DNA of 45,474 bases from Snodgrassella alvi SCGC AB-598-O02 (GCA_000725195.1 JAIL01000251.1:1-45474), one strand, 5' to 3'. Positions 26,801 to 37,041 are shown, counted from the stretch's first letter. The notes: generated by a model from the letters alone, not told the origin. Numbers and translations are program-made.

Positions 26801-27406
26801 TTATGGTATTGGAAAGGGTGTATAGCCACACTGACTAAGTAGCTGGGATGTCTCATATACAGGTAAGCCCATAATACCGGTAAAACTACCACTGATGTGT
26901 TCTATGAAAACTCCGCCAAATCCCTGTATACCATAAGCACCTGCTTTATCCAGTGGTTCCCCAGTGGCGATATAGGCTGCAATTTGCTGGGGTGTTAATG
27001 GAGCAAAGCTAACGGTACTAGTCTGTAGGGCATGATAGGTTTGATGTTGCCAGTATACGCAAACAGCAGTAAGCACTTGATGCTGTTGACCAGAAAGCAG
27101 TTTGAGCATATGTGCTGCATCATCGGTGCTGGTTGGCTTGCTTAAAATGAGGTTATTCAGACTGACAGTAGTGTCAGCACTGATAAGGGGAAATTCTGGT
27201 TGCTGTGGATGATTTTGTAGCCATGTGTCTATTGCTGCTTCATTTTTCATCTGCGCCATGCGCTGAACATATTCGTTTGCATTTTCGGTTGGATAAGATG
27301 TTTCATCAATCTGTGCTGGTACACGCACGACCTGATAGCCCAGATTTCTGAGAATTTCATAACGACGTGGACTGCCTGAAGCAAGATAAACAGATGGTAG
27401 ATTCAT
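26801..27406 (-). CDS. maf: Maf-family nucleoside triphosphate pyrophosphatase
   Basis: 201 residues. It has the Maf N-terminal motif LASGSPRRYEIL, the catalytic acidic ISADTTV segment near 75, and the C-terminal DKAGAYGIQGFGG and SGSFTGIMGLP motifs. The family hydrolyses non-canonical or dTTP/UTP-type nucleotides to the monophosphate (house-cleaning and cell-division arrest roles). It is followed by the small lipoprotein gene. Standard length and start. Confidence 0.93.
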   Translation of the reverse strand: MNLPSVYLASGSPRRYEILRNLGYQVVRVPAQIDETSYPTENANEYVQRMAQMKNEAAIDTWLQNHPQQPEFPLISADTTVSLNNLILSKPTSTDDAAHMLKLLSGQQHQVLTAVCVYWQHQTYHALQTSTVSFAPLTPQQIAAYIATGEPLDKAGAYGIQGFGGVFIEHISGSFTGIMGLPVYETSQLLSQCGYTPFPIP

Positions 27407-27755
27407 GGATGTTGGTAAATAAATGCATATGATAAAAATCCAATTACTTATTTTACCATTTTCTGTAATAGTATTAAGCAGCGCATGGTATTTTCATACG
27501 TTACACTAAAAAATGTGTTGATTTTTAGATAAAAATACTATTTTTTTACTGAAGTAAAATGGTTTGTATGGGCTGTAGCTGATAGAAAATTTCTTTATTT
27601 AATTGGTATTATCCAACCAGTTTTTGTAAAGTAATACTCTTTATAGTCTCATAGTTAAATAGATAGAACGAGCTTCTTATAAAGGCATTTTTAGGTTCGA
27701 TTGTCGATAGGAGCAAATTGTGAAAAAGAATAATGATCCAGTTAAGGAATATACA
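27407..27755. other. Divergent spacer between maf and a secreted-protein gene
   Basis: About 350 AT-rich bases with no gene. It must hold the promoter of maf and of the plus-strand gene at 27756. No convincing operator or hairpin seen. Confidence 0.4.
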
Positions 27756-28733
27756 ATGAAAAGAATAATCTTATTTTTGATACCTGTTCTTTTAGTTTTT
27801 TCTGCAATACAAAATATTTATGCTAATCCAACTGAAATATCAGTTATGAAGAAAAATACTAAACTTAATATTTTTGATATGTTTGACTATGAGGAAGATG
27901 GAGTAGCTTTTGTTTCGATGTCGGATATCTATCCCTATAAATCAAAGAAAGTTGTTATCCCTAAGAAATCTGGTGATGAATACAATAAACTTAGTTATGT
28001 AATATTAGATAAATATCGGGAAAATTTTCTAACTAATTTAAAATTACATGAAACAGATAATCTTTATTTGCATGACTATTTGACAGGCAAAACAATCACT
28101 TTACCAGTCAAAGATCTTAAAGCTGTTGCACGCATTAATGTATATCAAGATGAGAGCGATACACCTTTTGATTTCATGGATTATATGTTGGGGTTTGATA
28201 TTCCATTAAATAAAATTAAATTATTTAAAGATCCAGGGTCTATTTTGGTTTCAATCGGAGCTCAAAACCCCTTCACTAATGAAGCGCTCCAGATTTTAAC
28301 TTGGAAAAAAATTGATCAATCAATGTTTCCAAAAACAACAAAATCTGTTGATAAGGATATTATAAAAAATTTCGCTGAACACTATTACGATCTGGCTATT
28401 GGCGATACTTATTTAAGTGAAGCTTATGGATATCGTTATTATATGCAAGATCGGCTGCATGATAACAATAATATATTTATTCGCCGTCTAATTATAGTAG
28501 AGTCTGAAACGAATCAAGTAGTGCTGGATACTTTTTATACTGACAATGAGGGTAGAGTACTTTCAAGCTTTGAAAACGATCAGAAAAACTTCAAAAGGGG
28601 CATGACTGGCAAATTATTTGTTGATACACCGCTTGTTATTTTGGGGCTTGGAGGTGCTGTAATATTTGGTTGTAGTAGTATTGAAGTTATTGGAAATCAG
28701 TATATACCTATTAATTGTGATAATAGGCACTAG
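27756..28733 (+). CDS. Secreted protein of unknown function
   Basis: 325 residues from ATG 27756, chosen because AAGGA lies just upstream and it gives a clean signal peptide (MKRIILFLIPVLLVFSAI, cleavage near IYA-NPTE). A GTG at 27720 with its own AGGAG would add 12 residues, and both could be used. The mature protein is soluble, Lys- and Tyr-rich, with an aromatic DLAIGDTYLSEAYGYRYYMQ stretch. It ends in a hydrophobic FVDTPLVILGLGGAVIFGCSS segment that could be a C-terminal anchor. I recognise no family. It stands alone among housekeeping genes and has lower GC. Confidence 0.6.
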   Translation: MKRIILFLIPVLLVFSAIQNIYANPTEISVMKKNTKLNIFDMFDYEEDGVAFVSMSDIYPYKSKKVVIPKKSGDEYNKLSYVILDKYRENFLTNLKLHETDNLYLHDYLTGKTITLPVKDLKAVARINVYQDESDTPFDFMDYMLGFDIPLNKIKLFKDPGSILVSIGAQNPFTNEALQILTWKKIDQSMFPKTTKSVDKDIIKNFAEHYYDLAIGDTYLSEAYGYRYYMQDRLHDNNNIFIRRLIIVESETNQVVLDTFYTDNEGRVLSSFENDQKNFKRGMTGKLFVDTPLVILGLGGAVIFGCSSIEVIGNQYIPINCDNRH

Positions 28734-29095
28734 TGAGTTTAATAGTTGCTTTTAATCCCATTGATGGTGTTGAAAAAAGAAAAATAATTTTACAGTTATA
28801 AAGCAAATGTAATTAATAACAAATCTGTATTTTGATTAAATTTTTTAAAAATTAATTTATTTTTATCTAGCTATTGATGATAAGTTTTTATATTCAATGA
28901 ATATTGCTTAAGGGAGGCTGAATGATATGATCGATACGCGTACGATTTAAATGTTTAATCAGTTGTGTAGATGATTAGAAAAAAAGATATGACAGAGTAA
29001 TAAATTTTGTCAGTTGTGATCGCTTTTTTTAAAGCAGGATTTATTCTAATAAAGCAAAATTCTATCCGTTTATTGAATTACAGACTAATAAGGTT
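28734..29095. other. Spacer without visible genes
   Basis: About 360 AT-rich bases downstream of the secreted-protein gene. No open frame, repeat or motif worth naming until the acuI terminator. Confidence 0.4.
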
Positions 29096-29130
29096 AAAAA
29101 AACCTTCAATGCAAAGTGACATTGAAGGTT
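29096..29130 (-). terminator. Rho-independent terminator of acuI
   Basis: Perfect 11-base stem AACCTTCAATG / CATTGAAGGTT with an 8-base loop. On the minus strand it is followed by seven T (29102-29096). It begins 11 bases after the acuI stop. Confidence 0.9.
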
Positions 29131-29141
29131 TCTCTGTGAAT

Positions 29142-30134
29142 TTATAAGCTGGGGTCGACAATATATCTACCCTTAATTTGGCCATTTATCATTTCTTTAG
29201 CTATTTGTGGGCATTCATTTAATGATATGGTTTGAGTAATTTGTTCCAGTAATCTGGTGTTCAAGAGTTTGGCAAGATATTCCCAGGCTGCAATACGTTT
29301 TGCCCGTGAAGCCATCACGCTATCAATACCTGCCAAAGTAACTCCTCGCAAAATAAATGGTGCAACAGTGGCCGGAAAATCCATACCTTGCGCCAGTCCG
29401 CAGGCAGTAACAATGCCACCATACTGGATTTGGGCGCAAATATTAGCCAGGCTATGAGAACCAAGTACGTCAATGGCTGCCGACCATTGTTCTTTTTGTA
29501 ATGGTTTGCCAGCAGCAGCTAAATTTTTACTGTCGATAAAATGTTTGACTCCCAATTTTTGCAGATACTCGGTATTGCTAATTTTGCTAGTTGCTGCGGT
29601 GATGTTATAGCCTAACTGACTCAGTAACATGATAGCAACAGAGCCAACGCCACCGGTAGCACCGGTTATCAGAATATCGCCTTGTTCCGGTGTGATGCCA
29701 TGTTCAATAATTCGTTGTACGCACAAAGCTGCAGTATAACCAGCAGTACCGATCATCATGGCCTGTTTTGCACTCAGATCTATGGGTAAAGGTATTAGCC
29801 ATTCTGCATTAAGATGTGCCAGTTCACTAAAGCAACCCCAATGGGTTTCTCCACAGCCCCAGCCATTTAAAATCACTTTATCGCCGGTTTTAAAATGCTT
29901 GCTGATAGTATTAATAACGGTTCCGACACCGTCTATACCGGGAATCATCGGCCACTGACGTACCACAGGTCCGCTGTTGGTAATAGCTAGTGCATCTTTA
30001 TAATTTAAACTTGAATATTGCACCTTAATTAGGGTATCACCTGATTGTTGCATCAGAGTGTCTTCATTAATATTTTGGATATTGCAGGAAAATGCTGTCT
30101 GATTTTTTTCTAATAATATTGCTTTGAATAACAT
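29142..30134 (-). CDS. acuI: AcuI/YhdH-type NADPH-dependent acrylyl-CoA reductase
   Basis: Medium-chain dehydrogenase/reductase without zinc ligands, 330 residues. It shows SSLNYKDALA (40-50), PGIDGVG (65-71) and the NADPH-binding GATGGVGSVA (158-167), with a family-like GRYIVDP end. AcuI/YhdH enzymes reduce acryloyl-CoA to propionyl-CoA and protect against this electrophile. Its promoter is flanked by two operator-like sites, and a TetR gene lies directly upstream, so expression is probably induced by a reactive compound. Family firm; exact substrate from homology. Confidence 0.85.
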   Translation of the reverse strand: MLFKAILLEKNQTAFSCNIQNINEDTLMQQSGDTLIKVQYSSLNYKDALAITNSGPVVRQWPMIPGIDGVGTVINTISKHFKTGDKVILNGWGCGETHWGCFSELAHLNAEWLIPLPIDLSAKQAMMIGTAGYTAALCVQRIIEHGITPEQGDILITGATGGVGSVAIMLLSQLGYNITAATSKISNTEYLQKLGVKHFIDSKNLAAAGKPLQKEQWSAAIDVLGSHSLANICAQIQYGGIVTACGLAQGMDFPATVAPFILRGVTLAGIDSVMASRAKRIAAWEYLAKLLNTRLLEQITQTISLNECPQIAKEMINGQIKGRYIVDPSL

Positions 30135-30158
30135 AGTAATATTCCTGTTGTTGAGAAC

Positions 30159-30173
30159 TAGACGACCGGTCTA
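30159..30173. promoter_or_regulatory. TetR-type operator 1 in front of acuI
   Basis: TAGACGACCGGTCTA, the reverse complement of the second site except for two central bases (consensus TAGACCGGTYRTCTA). It lies just downstream of the -10 box, over the predicted transcription start. Confidence 0.6.
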
Positions 30174-30178
30174 ATTTT

Positions 30179-30208
30179 ATTATAGACCGGTTATCTAGCT
30201 AATATCAA
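30179..30208 (-). promoter_or_regulatory. Sigma-70 promoter of acuI
   Basis: Minus strand: TTGATA (30203-30208), 18-base spacer, perfect TATAAT (30179-30184), placed between two operator-like repeats. AGGA precedes the acuI ATG. Confidence 0.8.
30183..30197. promoter_or_regulatory. TetR-type operator 2 in front of acuI
   Basis: TAGACCGGTTATCTA in the spacer between -35 and -10, 24 bases from operator 1 and in opposite orientation. The arrangement suggests repression by the adjacent TetR protein. Confidence 0.6.
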
Positions 30209-30305
30209 TGCTGGAGCAAATAAACAGGTTTTTATATTAGCTGTAAGCTAACTGAAAGAAATAAGAAACTGATAAATTATTGCTTTTAAAATGCTAAAAA
30301 GAGAA

Positions 30306-30941
30306 TTATTTATTTTTATTTGATTGAATTAAGGTAATAAATTGTTCTATAAAGGTATCCAGTGGAGCAGCATTTTTAGTCAGTTTGGCACGGCTTACTG
30401 CACCTTCCCAGCCCAGCCAGAAAAAACAGGCCAGTTTTTTGGAGTCCAACTGTGGGTGAATTTCATGTTGTTGTTGGGCTATTTGTAAGCAAGCAAATAT
30501 TTTGTCTTGCCATTGATGTAGGATGTTATTCAGTAAGATCGAATAATTTTCAGGTAAAAGAGATTCATTCTGCATAAATTCGCCCACCAGACAGCCACGA
30601 TTAAAATGGTATTTGGCCATATTGGTTTTCGCGTCGCGATAAAATGCATGGATTCTGTCTAAAGCTGAGGGAATGTGCTGATTAAGTAAATGCTGATCTA
30701 ATTTATTGATAAAGAAAATGTTGTAATAATCCAGAATAGCTTTCCCAAAGTCTTCTTTACTTTTGAAATAGTAATAAAAAGAGCCTTTAGGTACACCAAC
30801 ATTTTTCAGAATGTGCTCAAGATTGGCGCCATTATAGCCATAAGTGGTCATAATTTCTACACCACTGCGAATCAGGGCTAATTTGGTATCGTTACCTTTG
30901 CGGGATAAGGTTTGTGTTCTTGATAAATGTGCCATGTTCAT
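30306..30941 (-). CDS. TetR-family regulator, probable repressor of acuI
   Basis: 211 residues from ATG 30941. Upstream in-frame codons run into the preceding gene, and the next ATG (30935) would remove two residues. The N-terminal helix-turn-helix lies at about 38-60 (NLEHILKNVGVPKGSFYYYFKS), the classical TetR pattern. The helical ligand domain carries several cysteines and histidines. It lies between an SDR gene and acuI on the same strand, and paired operator-like sites overlap the acuI promoter. The inducer is unknown; AcuR- or NemR-like sensing of an electrophile would fit. Confidence 0.85.
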   Translation of the reverse strand: MNMAHLSRTQTLSRKGNDTKLALIRSGVEIMTTYGYNGANLEHILKNVGVPKGSFYYYFKSKEDFGKAILDYYNIFFINKLDQHLLNQHIPSALDRIHAFYRDAKTNMAKYHFNRGCLVGEFMQNESLLPENYSILLNNILHQWQDKIFACLQIAQQQHEIHPQLDSKKLACFFWLGWEGAVSRAKLTKNAAPLDTFIEQFITLIQSNKNK

Positions 30942-30985
30942 AAGACTAACAAAATTTGCTATATGGATATTGCAAAAATTGAATT

Positions 30986-31828
30986 TTAACTTTGTTTGCC
31001 TTGTTTGTGGACAGAAAGACGACATAACCAATCCAGCGTGGCAATTGGTAAGCATTTTTTCAGATACCAGAATAAATGAGCCGGAACGGTAACGGGATAA
31101 CGTGCTTTAGGTTTTTTGGCATTCAGAGCGCGAGCACAGACTGTGGCACATTGCTCAGCGGTCAGGGTGAAAGGAGCCACAGAACCCTGTGTCTGCAAAC
31201 GATTGAGTTGTGCCTGATAAGCTTGTCGATGGACGCTATTCTCAACATCAATGTATTGCCGGAATTTTACCAGTGCATTGGGACGAAAGCGGGTGGCGAT
31301 TGGTCCCGGTTCCAGCAAACTAATATGAATGCCACTGCCATAGGTTTCCTGTCGCAAGGTATCACATAAGCCCTCCAGCGCAAATTTACTGCTGTTATAG
31401 GCGCTGCGCCATGGCATGGCTGCATATCCGAGTATGCTGGAGTTGACCAGAATCCGTCCATGTTGTTGACGACGAAAGATTTTCATCGCTGCATTGATGC
31501 ATTGCCATGTTCCAAAAACATTAGTATTGAATTGTTCCTGTAATGCAGCGCGATTTAAATCTTCTGCAGCACCTGTTTGCCCATAGCCGGCATTGCAAAA
31601 TAGCGCATCAAGATGTCCAAATTCAGTAATTACTGTTTCTACAGCAGTGTGAATTTGCTCATCATGAGTAATGTCAAGTTGCAGACAATGAAAACCTTCT
31701 GCTCGTAAACGTGCTACATCTTCCGAGCGACGGCAGCTGGTATAAACACGCCAGTTATCCTGTCGCAAAAGTTGGGCGGTTGCATAACCAATACCGCTGG
31801 AACAGCCAGTAATCAGAATTGTTTTCAT
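30986..31828 (-). CDS. Short-chain dehydrogenase/reductase (SDR)
   Basis: 280 residues. It has the classical SDR cofactor motif TGCSSGIG (7-14), NAG (79-81), a catalytic Ser near 130 and Tyr144-x-x-x-Lys148 (YNSSK). After the catalytic core a LLEPGPIATRF segment and a C-terminal extension resemble YbbO-type oxidoreductases. It probably acts on a carbonyl compound with NAD(P)H; substrate unknown. It lies 44 bases upstream of the TetR gene and may be co-transcribed with it. Confidence 0.85.
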   Translation of the reverse strand: MKTILITGCSSGIGYATAQLLRQDNWRVYTSCRRSEDVARLRAEGFHCLQLDITHDEQIHTAVETVITEFGHLDALFCNAGYGQTGAAEDLNRAALQEQFNTNVFGTWQCINAAMKIFRRQQHGRILVNSSILGYAAMPWRSAYNSSKFALEGLCDTLRQETYGSGIHISLLEPGPIATRFRPNALVKFRQYIDVENSVHRQAYQAQLNRLQTQGSVAPFTLTAEQCATVCARALNAKKPKARYPVTVPAHLFWYLKKCLPIATLDWLCRLSVHKQGKQS

Positions 31829-31929
31829 AATATCTATTTTTATAAAGATTTATTATGCAGTTTAGTCTTTGTTAAACCATTTGTCGGTAATCATTTATTC
31901 GCATATTTTTGTTTTATCTAAGCAGATGG

Positions 31930-32886
31930 TCAGTCTTGTTCGGCCGCTTCATCATATGCATCAACTATTTTCTGCACCAACGGATGGCGAACGACATCTT
32001 CGCTGGTGAATACATGAAAGTAGATACCTTCAATATTATTGAGTTTTTCGCGAGCATCTTTCAGACCACTTTTAATATTTTTAGGTAAGTCTATTTGGCT
32101 GGTGTCGCCAGTAATCACTGCTTTGGCTCCAAAACCAATACGAGTTAGAAACATTTTCATTTGTTCTGGAGTAGTATTTTGGGCTTCGTCAAGAATAATA
32201 AAGGCACTGTTCAGAGTACGTCCGCGCATATAAGCTAAAGGCGCAATTTCAATTAATCCTTTTTCCATTAATTTGGTGACGCGATCGAATCCCATCAGAT
32301 CATATAGCGCATCGTATAAAGGGCGCAGATACGGATCAACTTTTTGCGCCAGATCACCGGGCAGAAAACCTAATTTTTCGCCTGCTTCAACTGCGGGGCG
32401 AACCAGAACAATACGCTCAACCTGATGTTTTTCAATGGCATCTACGGCAGCTGCTACGGCCAGATACGTTTTGCCGGTACCAGCTGGCCCGAGTCCAAAA
32501 ACGACATCATGGGTTAATAGTGCTCGGATGTAACCACTCTGTCGAGGAGTGCGACCTCCTATATTGCCGCGACGGGTACGTAAAGTCCAAGCCTTTTGTT
32601 CATTTGCAGTGTTGTCATTACTCTGTGTGGTTTTGGCTTCAACTGCTGCTAACTGAATATCACTGTCTTCTAAATCTCGTTCACGGGCAATTGCCGCTAA
32701 ATTTTCTAAAGCAGTTATCCCCAGTTTAACTTGGTCACCACTGAGGGTAAAATTATCAAAATGCCGGGTAATGGTTAAATCTAAAGCTTTAGCTAAACTA
32801 TTTATGTGTTGATCAAGTACACCACATAAGCGCTGTAAAGCAATATTGTTGATTTCCGTAAGTTGATGATGACTGGTCTGACTCAT
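31930..32886 (-). CDS. ybeZ: PhoH-family ATPase (YbeZ-like)
   Basis: 318 residues. The PhoH ATPase domain has Walker A GPAGTGKT (133-140) and Walker B in [16 protein letters not shown], followed by [10 protein letters not shown]. The N-terminal part (about 1-110) has the KH-like region seen in YbeZ proteins. It acts with the endoribonuclease YbeY in RNA processing in other bacteria, but no ybeY follows here. It is divergent from hisB with about 210 bases between them. Confidence 0.88.
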   Translation of the reverse strand: MSQTSHHQLTEINNIALQRLCGVLDQHINSLAKALDLTITRHFDNFTLSGDQVKLGITALENLAAIARERDLEDSDIQLAAVEAKTTQSNDNTANEQKAWTLRTRRGNIGGRTPRQSGYIRALLTHDVVFGLGPAGTGKTYLAVAAAVDAIEKHQVERIVLVRPAVEAGEKLGFLPGDLAQKVDPYLRPLYDALYDLMGFDRVTKLMEKGLIEIAPLAYMRGRTLNSAFIILDEAQNTTPEQMKMFLTRIGFGAKAVITGDTSQIDLPKNIKSGLKDAREKLNNIEGIYFHVFTSEDVVRHPLVQKIVDAYDEAAEQD

Positions 32887-33096
32887 AATTTTAATAAGTA
32901 TAAATATATTTATAGATTTTAATATAATGTAGTCAATATGTCTGAAAGCAAGAGCCGATAATTTTAATCTAATTATACTGATATGACTTACAGATTGCGT
33001 CGTGCTGGCAGGCTAAATACTATTGTGGCCAACCATATATTGGTATAGTTTAGGATCACAAATTTCTCTATAAAAAATTGAATAAGGAATAATTGA

Positions 33097-33690
33097 ATGC
33101 GGACGGCAAAAGTGACGCGAAATACCAGTGAAACTCAGATAGAAATCAGCATTAATCTGGATGGAAAAGGTATTGGACATTTTGATACTGGCGTGCCTTT
33201 TCTGGAACATATGCTGGATCAGATTGCCCGTCATGGCCTGATTGATCTGGCTATTAAATGCTGTGGTGATGTGCATATTGATGATCATCATACAGTTGAA
33301 GATATTGGTATTGCACTGGGGCAGGCGATTAAACTTGCTTTGGGAGATAAATGTGGGATCTGTCGCTACGGGCACAGTTATGTACCGTTGGATGAATCAT
33401 TAAGTAGAGTCGTTCTGGATTTGTCGGGAAGACCCGGATTGCTATTTAACGTTGTGTTTTCCAGAGCTACGATTGGACGATTTGACGTAGATTTGATTAG
33501 TGAGTTTTTTCAAGGTCTGGTTAATCATGCTATGATGACTTTACATATTGATAATATACGTGGAATTAATGCTCATCATCAGGCTGAAACCATTTTTAAA
33601 GCTTTTGGTCGTGCCCTACGTATGGCTATAGTTTATGATGAACGGATGGCAGGCGTTATGCCATCAACCAAAGGCACCTTGACGGCATAA
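33097..33690 (+). CDS. hisB: Imidazoleglycerol-phosphate dehydratase (monofunctional HisB)
   Basis: 197 residues, the monofunctional form without the phosphatase domain. Metal-binding motifs: [24 protein letters not shown] and the second DHH-like [15 protein letters not shown]. It converts imidazole glycerol phosphate to imidazole acetol phosphate, step 6 of histidine synthesis. It is separated from hisH by about 600 non-coding bases, so it is probably a separate transcript. Confidence 0.95.
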   Translation: MRTAKVTRNTSETQIEISINLDGKGIGHFDTGVPFLEHMLDQIARHGLIDLAIKCCGDVHIDDHHTVEDIGIALGQAIKLALGDKCGICRYGHSYVPLDESLSRVVLDLSGRPGLLFNVVFSRATIGRFDVDLISEFFQGLVNHAMMTLHIDNIRGINAHHQAETIFKAFGRALRMAIVYDERMAGVMPSTKGTLTA

Positions 33691-34303
33691 TATTAAAACC
33701 ACTTTATTTTGCCAGCGATAGATGAGTGGAAAGTCAAATTAAGATCAATTTTATATAAAATCGATCTTAAAAGGAAATAATTCACTTTATATTCATGTGC
33801 TAATATACTAATTGCTTAATCAGTATTAGAGCTAGAAAAGTAATTAATATGTTGCAAAGGATAATTGTTATAGCGAACAATCATTATTCTTGCTATTATT
33901 TTTTATATATTTTGAACTAAGTAAAATTAATCTAAATCTAATGATTAATTGGGACATAGTTGTAAGGAAATTGTAGGGTGAATTTTATTATACGAAAAAT
34001 TTCACCAATTTCATCAATTTAAACCATTAACTAATCGGTACGCATAGAGTTAAAATAAATTAAATTTACGATTAATAGCTAGGTAAACCACATAGTCTAA
34101 TGGTTTTATACATTTATAGTGGTTCTAATCTGTGCTATAATAATTTCCATATTTATTATTTTATTAATTAAATAATAAATATCATGATTATTTAATCACT
34201 TAGAATAACATTATATTTACAATATAATTGCATTGTTATTGAGAGATTTATTATTTTTTTATGCATCTGCTCGATTATTAAAATATATTTTGAGAGAGCG
34301 GTA
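33691..34303. other. Non-coding stretch between hisB and hisH with two palindromes
   Basis: About 610 AT-rich bases. A palindrome at 33741-33768 has 14-base arms with one mismatch and no loop (AAGATCAATTTTAT / ATAAAATCGATCTT) and may mark the end of the hisB transcript. A perfect 13-base inverted repeat lies at 34149-34161 and 34170-34182 (ATATTTATTATTT) upstream of hisH. No gene visible. Confidence 0.5.
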
Positions 34304-34954
34304 ATGAAAGTAGCAATTATCGATAACGGTATGGGCAATCTGCAATCCGTATTGCAGTCTGTTCAGGTTGCTAATAAATTACAAAATGTACATGCGGTAA
34401 TTGAGTTGACTGCAGATCCAGAAAAAATCTTCACTGCTGATAAAATTATTTTCCCCGGTCAGGGAGCGATGCCAGATTGTATGGCAGCGTTACAAAATAA
34501 TGGTTTGAAAGAAGTATTGCTGGAGGGTTTGCGCAATAAGCCATTTCTCGGTATATGTGTTGGAGCACAGTTACTGTTTGAATTCAGTGAAGAAGGGAAT
34601 ACTACTGGTTTGGGTTGGTTTGCAGGATCAGTTGTACGTTTCTCTTCAGCGAATGTTGATAAACAAGGTAGGCGACTGAAAGTGCCACATATGGGGTGGA
34701 ATCGTGTTCAGCAGACACAAAAACATCCTTTATTTGCCAATATCAAGCAGGACGAGTGGTTTTATTTTGTGCATAGTTATTATTTATTTCCGCAGCAAAA
34801 AGGTATTGTACTCGGAAACACGGATTATCCTGATGCATTTGCTTGTGTGGTTGGTCGGGATAATGTATTTGCTACGCAGTTTCATACTGAAAAAAGCCAT
34901 AAAGCTGGTTTGCAGCTTTTGCAAAATTTTTTGCTGTGGGATGGTTCAGTATGA
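34304..34954 (+). CDS. hisH: Imidazole glycerol phosphate synthase, glutaminase subunit HisH
   Basis: 216 residues. Class I glutamine amidotransferase triad: Cys85 in FLGICVGAQ, His194 and Glu196 in QFHTEKSH. It supplies ammonia to HisF. First gene of the plus-strand his operon, with GAGAG just before the ATG. Normal length. Confidence 0.95.
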   Translation: MKVAIIDNGMGNLQSVLQSVQVANKLQNVHAVIELTADPEKIFTADKIIFPGQGAMPDCMAALQNNGLKEVLLEGLRNKPFLGICVGAQLLFEFSEEGNTTGLGWFAGSVVRFSSANVDKQGRRLKVPHMGWNRVQQTQKHPLFANIKQDEWFYFVHSYYLFPQQKGIVLGNTDYPDAFACVVGRDNVFATQFHTEKSHKAGLQLLQNFLLWDGSV

Positions 34955-34994
34955 ACAAATTTGAATTAACCATTTTAACGTATTGTTATATTAA

Positions 34995-35723
34995 ATGTTA
35001 TTAATACCTGCAATTGACCTGAAAAATGGAAAGTGCGTACGTTTGCAGCAAGGTTTGATGGATAAAGCGACAGTTTTTTCAGATCAACCTGCGCAAATGG
35101 CTAAACATTGGTGTCAACAGGGTGCTCGTCGCCTGCATCTGGTTGATCTTGATGGCGCATTTTCGGGAAAACCGGAAAATAAAGTGGTGATTAAGTCTAT
35201 TCTGAATGCAGTAGGACCTGATATACCTGTTCAGTTAGGTGGTGGGGTTCGTGATTTAGCCACGATTGAGCAATATTTGCAGTTAGGATTGCGTTATATC
35301 ATTATTGGAACGGCTGCCGTCAAAAATCCACAGTTTGTACAACAGGCTTGCAGCGAATTTCCGGGGCAGATTATTGTAGGTCTGGATGCTAAAGAAGGAA
35401 TGGTAGCAATTGATGGTTGGGCTAATGTTACTGATTATCAGGTAATAGATTTAGCCAGCCGTTACGCAGAATATGGCATAAACAGCATTATTTATACCGA
35501 TATTGGACGCGACGGTATGATGCAGGGAGTGAATTTGGACGCGACAATAAAGCTTGCTCAGGCCATTTCTATCCCCGTAATTGCTTCGGGTGGAGTGGCC
35601 GATATTACAGATGTACAAGCATTATGTCGGGCAGAAAAATATGGCGTGGTCGGTGCGATTGTTGGTCGGGCTATATATGAAGGTACTCTTAATCTGGCAG
35701 TGGCACAAAAAGTGGCTAATTAA
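34995..35723 (+). CDS. hisA: ProFAR isomerase HisA
   Basis: 242 residues, a (beta/alpha)8 barrel. Catalytic aspartates: Asp8 (PAIDLKNG) and Asp131 (GLDAKEG). Phosphate-binding glycine loops: QLGGGVRD and ASGGVAD. It isomerises ProFAR to PRFAR in histidine synthesis. It follows hisH by 40 bases. Confidence 0.95.
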   Translation: MLLIPAIDLKNGKCVRLQQGLMDKATVFSDQPAQMAKHWCQQGARRLHLVDLDGAFSGKPENKVVIKSILNAVGPDIPVQLGGGVRDLATIEQYLQLGLRYIIIGTAAVKNPQFVQQACSEFPGQIIVGLDAKEGMVAIDGWANVTDYQVIDLASRYAEYGINSIIYTDIGRDGMMQGVNLDATIKLAQAISIPVIASGGVADITDVQALCRAEKYGVVGAIVGRAIYEGTLNLAVAQKVAN

Positions 35724-35912
35724 GTTAAATATTAACAATTATTATAAATGTAAATTATTTATTTAATTTATGAAAATATATATTCTGGTTTTACCATGGC
35801 TATGGTGAGAAGGTTGTATTTTCATTAAATATGAATGATTTATTTTATTATCCATAGTGCTATAAGTGTCACAAAGATAGTTTCTGCTGATTTATTCAAG
35901 GAGACACCATAC

Positions 35913-36239
35913 ATGTTAGGTATTTTATTGGCCATAGTATTAGGTTTATGGCTTATTTTTTCCACAAATCGAGAGGCTAATGCATTAACTGAAGCAACTT
36001 TAATCATTCTTTTAGCTTTCGTCTTATCATGTTTGGTAGATCGCTCTTTGCCCGAGTTTAGCTGGGTTTTGATGCTCAGTTATTTTTTTCAGTGGATTTA
36101 TGTATTTTTAGTAATCTGGCTGTTGGATATTATTTGTTTTAGTATACTTAGTGTGATGATTTACGCTGGTGTAACTTCAATTGGTTATTACTTTTTTTAC
36201 CATTACTCACTGCAATGGGCACAATTTATGATTGGTTAG
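35913..36239 (+). CDS. Small integral membrane protein inside the his operon
   Basis: 108 residues from ATG 35913, chosen because AAGGAG lies 9 bases upstream; the frame stays open further up but without a ribosome site. Almost entirely hydrophobic, with about four membrane segments (near 2-17, 28-42, 50-66 and 70-95). No motif or family recognised. Its position between hisA and hisF suggests co-transcription, not necessarily a histidine role. Confidence 0.65.
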   Translation: MLGILLAIVLGLWLIFSTNREANALTEATLIILLAFVLSCLVDRSLPEFSWVLMLSYFFQWIYVFLVIWLLDIICFSILSVMIYAGVTSIGYYFFYHYSLQWAQFMIG

Positions 36240-36273
36240 TTGGTTTATTAAGAATTCTAAGAAAGATAGTTAT

Positions 36274-37041
36274 ATGGCTTTAGCCAAACGCATTATTCCT
36301 TGTCTGGATGTGGATAATGGTCGTGTTGTCAAGGGTATAAATTTTATCGCATTACGGGATGCCGGTAATCCTGTAGAAGTTGCACAACGTTATAATGATG
36401 AGGGTGCTGATGAGTTAACTTTTCTGGATATCACCGCTAGTTCTGAAAACCGTGATACGATTTTGCATACGATTGAAGCAGTGGCCAGTAAGGTTTTTAT
36501 TCCGTTAACTGTAGGTGGCGGTATACGTACGATAGCTGATGTACGACGGCTATTGGATGCTGGGGCTGATAAAATATCAATTAATACCGCAGCGGTACAT
36601 CGGCCTGAACTGGTTGAAGAGATCAGTGCTTTTTTTGGTAGTCAGGTGTTAGTGGTGGCCATTGATGCCAAATCAGTTAATGCTGATAATACCCAGTGGG
36701 AAGTATTTACCCATGGTGGCAGACAGAAAACGGGTTTGGATGCTGTTATTTGGGCGCAAGATATGGTCTTAAGGGGAGCTGGTGAAATACTACTAACCAG
36801 TATGGATCGTGATGGCACCAAAACTGGTTTTAATCTTCCTTTAACCCGAGCAGTGAGCGATAGCGTTTCTGTTCCTGTTATCGCTTCCGGTGGTGTGGGC
36901 AATATCATTCATTTGATTGAAGGTGTACAATCAGGTCATGCGGATGCTGTGTTAGCAGCCAGCATATTTCATTTCGGAGAAGTACGAATCGGTGATGCTA
37001 AAAAAGCAATGCATAACGCCGGTATTTCTGTTCGTCTTTAA
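36274..37041 (+). CDS. hisF: Imidazole glycerol phosphate synthase, cyclase subunit HisF
   Basis: 255 residues from ATG 36274, the canonical [13 protein letters not shown] start. Catalytic Asp12 and Asp131 (VVAIDAKS) are present, with phosphate loops VGGGIR and ASGGVG. It works with HisH to make IGP and AICAR. Followed by hisI. Confidence 0.95.
   Translation: MALAKRIIPCLDVDNGRVVKGINFIALRDAGNPVEVAQRYNDEGADELTFLDITASSENRDTILHTIEAVASKVFIPLTVGGGIRTIADVRRLLDAGADKISINTAAVHRPELVEEISAFFGSQVLVVAIDAKSVNADNTQWEVFTHGGRQKTGLDAVIWAQDMVLRGAGEILLTSMDRDGTKTGFNLPLTRAVSDSVSVPVIASGGVGNIIHLIEGVQSGHADAVLAASIFHFGEVRIGDAKKAMHNAGISVRL

Noticed and set aside
33741-33768. Rho-independent terminator of hisB
   Set aside because: The palindrome has no loop and is followed by AAAAGGAAATAA, not a T-run, so it was noted only as a palindrome.
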